DNA of 64,000 nucleotides from Styela clava (lineage: Eukaryota; Chordata; Ascidiacea; Stolidobranchia; Styelidae). Shown piece after piece: positions 62,895-64,000 of this stretch. The DNA lies in NCBI RefSeq assembly GCF_964204865.1, contig NC_135261.1, forward strand, positions 16,244,001-16,308,000. The letters are read 5' to 3'. The notes under the pieces are model-generated. The model saw nothing but the letters and a program-made list of their open reading frames with translations, made no database searches and was not told the DNA's origin. Numbering within the stretch: the stretch's first letter is position 1; the number at the start of each line of letters is the position of its first letter. Both the position numbers and the translations under genes were made by a program.

Positions 62895-63966
62895 ATGATA
62901 ACAACAAATAAAGAAGTTGGGTCATATAATTTTTTAGCGCAACCAAACATTTTCGCACCGCTTGGGCTGTATATCACACCGAGTAACGGTCAATCACTAT
63001 CAGTGTGTTACCTGTGCAAGGCTCCTGGGCACATCGCGACTAACTTCATGGCAAAAGCAATACTATGGATCCATATTAACGTATTGGGCGAAAATGTTCG
63101 GAAAGAATGGGTAATCAAGCCAAGAACGAGAAAATTGCCTGAGCGTGTATTACAGGAATGTGGGAAAAGTGATCCTGTTTCTTGAACGGTGACAACCCGC
63201 TGAAGGTTTCGTCACGCCATGTAAATGAGTTAAATAAGTACCTCGTCTCAAAAGGGTCTCCAACATTAGAATAAAAAGCTAGCCTGTGTGAGAGATATTT
63301 CGGATACAGACCAAAGACCCGGGATAGAAATCATTGGCAAAAGAGGTCGCACTGGGACTCGCAACAAACTCAAGCTACAACCAGTGCAGCAACAGCCCCG
63401 ATTAACTATATCAACCCAACTGGACTGAACAAGAGATGCAGCAAGGCCTGGATTTAGCGGAAAACTAGTACGGAAGTTGATAGAACCTGTCCATCAACTT
63501 CCCGAAAAAACGTTACCCTGTAAATATTTTAAAAAAAATTTAAAAAACTATGAAAACCTGCATCTGTTCACTTTTTTGGGGATGCCGAAAAACCCCGATG
63601 ACATAAATTTTATTGATTTTTTTTTCGTGTGGGGGGGGGGGGGGAACTAATGTATTTAAGGGTTGATGGAAGCGGAGCCACATTTTTGCTGATACCGGTA
63701 GCGTACCAAACTTAATGACAATGGAAACATCAAAACAGGCATACCCGCAAAGTTGGGAATACCGCCCACCCCTTACCATGAGTCTAAAAGGCCTAGGCGG
63801 ATTATGTGACGACTTTTTTGTAAGGTCCGACGCGAAAGGGCAACTTATAGAGTCTAAAGTAAGTACATATCCACCAAGCGTTTCTGGCCAAGAACGGAGT
63901 TCAAAAGGTCAGATATCAAAACAAACAAAAAGTGGCCGAATCCGTAGGATAGAGCCCGAGCCCTGA
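62895..63966 (+). mobile_element. LTR retrotransposon gag-protease fragment
   Basis: The first frame (62895-63185) contains CYLCKAPGHIATNF, a CCHC zinc knuckle with the last Cys replaced by Phe. Downstream, after frame breaks, 63690-63966 reads FADTGSVPNLM, the active-site DTGS motif of a retroelement aspartic protease, continuing open to a TGA at 63964. Zinc knuckle followed by protease is the gag-pol order of LTR elements. No LTR was seen, and the rest would lie past the window. The frameshifts suggest it is dead. Confidence 0.7.
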
Positions 63967-64000
63967 CTCGAGGGGTAAAGTCTTGGACTTCCAGGTTGAA

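Noticed and set aside
63629-63645. Poly-G run as a possible regulatory or G-quadruplex site
   Set aside because: A single homopolymer inside a decayed retroelement, with no surrounding structure to support function.

Overview
This window looks like nuclear DNA from an animal. It is AT-rich, its genes are split into many short exons with GT-AG introns, and the gaps between genes are full of DNA transposons (mainly hAT), MITEs, SINE, LINE and LTR fragments. The genes are a rhodopsin-class GPCR, secreted somatomedin-B/EndoU ribonucleases and UNC-50. The repeat-packed short-intron layout suggests an invertebrate, possibly a tunicate, but the sequence does not settle the lineage. I saw no rRNA, tRNA, CRISPR or prokaryotic feature.

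Layout. 1-3.8 kb: no gene recognised, small repeat fragments. 3.8-9.9 kb (+): an eight-exon amine-receptor-like GPCR whose fourth intron holds a 1.6-kb hAT element with a perfect 8-bp target duplication. 10.7-15.7 kb (-) and 21.0-27.6 kb (+): a head-to-head pair of paralogous secreted EndoU endoribonucleases, each with nine exons. Exons 2 to 9 have identical lengths in the two genes. The minus copy appears to have lost the splice acceptor of exon 3. The 5.3 kb between them holds a ~200-bp tandem repeat interrupted by a MITE, plus hAT fragments. The last intron of the plus copy contains a decayed LINE.

27.6-30.5 kb: Gypsy integrase and hAT debris. 30.5-34.4 kb (+): an unrecognised gene of about 12 short exons, every one a multiple of three, ending in a charged helical region. 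34.4-37.8 kb: transposon-rich, including a hAT-like element with repeated GCGTGCA motifs. 37.8-42.8 kb (+): an UNC-50 orthologue in eight exons.

42.8-62.6 kb: three diverged tandem copies of a segment that begins at the 3' end of UNC-50. Each carries, on the minus strand, a relative of the 3.8-9.9 kb GPCR. Copy 1 (47.2-50.1 kb) has lost exons 6-7 and has a stop, a frameshift and a broken donor. Copy 2 (51.0-56.1 kb) keeps exons 2-8 but has a 1-bp frameshift in TM1 and a broken donor after TM2. Copy 3 (60.5-62.4 kb) shows only the TM7 and tail exons. Further hAT elements, a fold-back repeat and an LTR retrotransposon fragment (62.9-64.0 kb) are inserted in or beside these copies.

The protein-coding genes do not form a visible pathway. 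The window reads as local gene duplication and decay (EndoU pair, GPCR copies) with heavy transposon traffic. All exon models come from reading splice signals and aligning paralogues by eye; no alignment or transcript was available.
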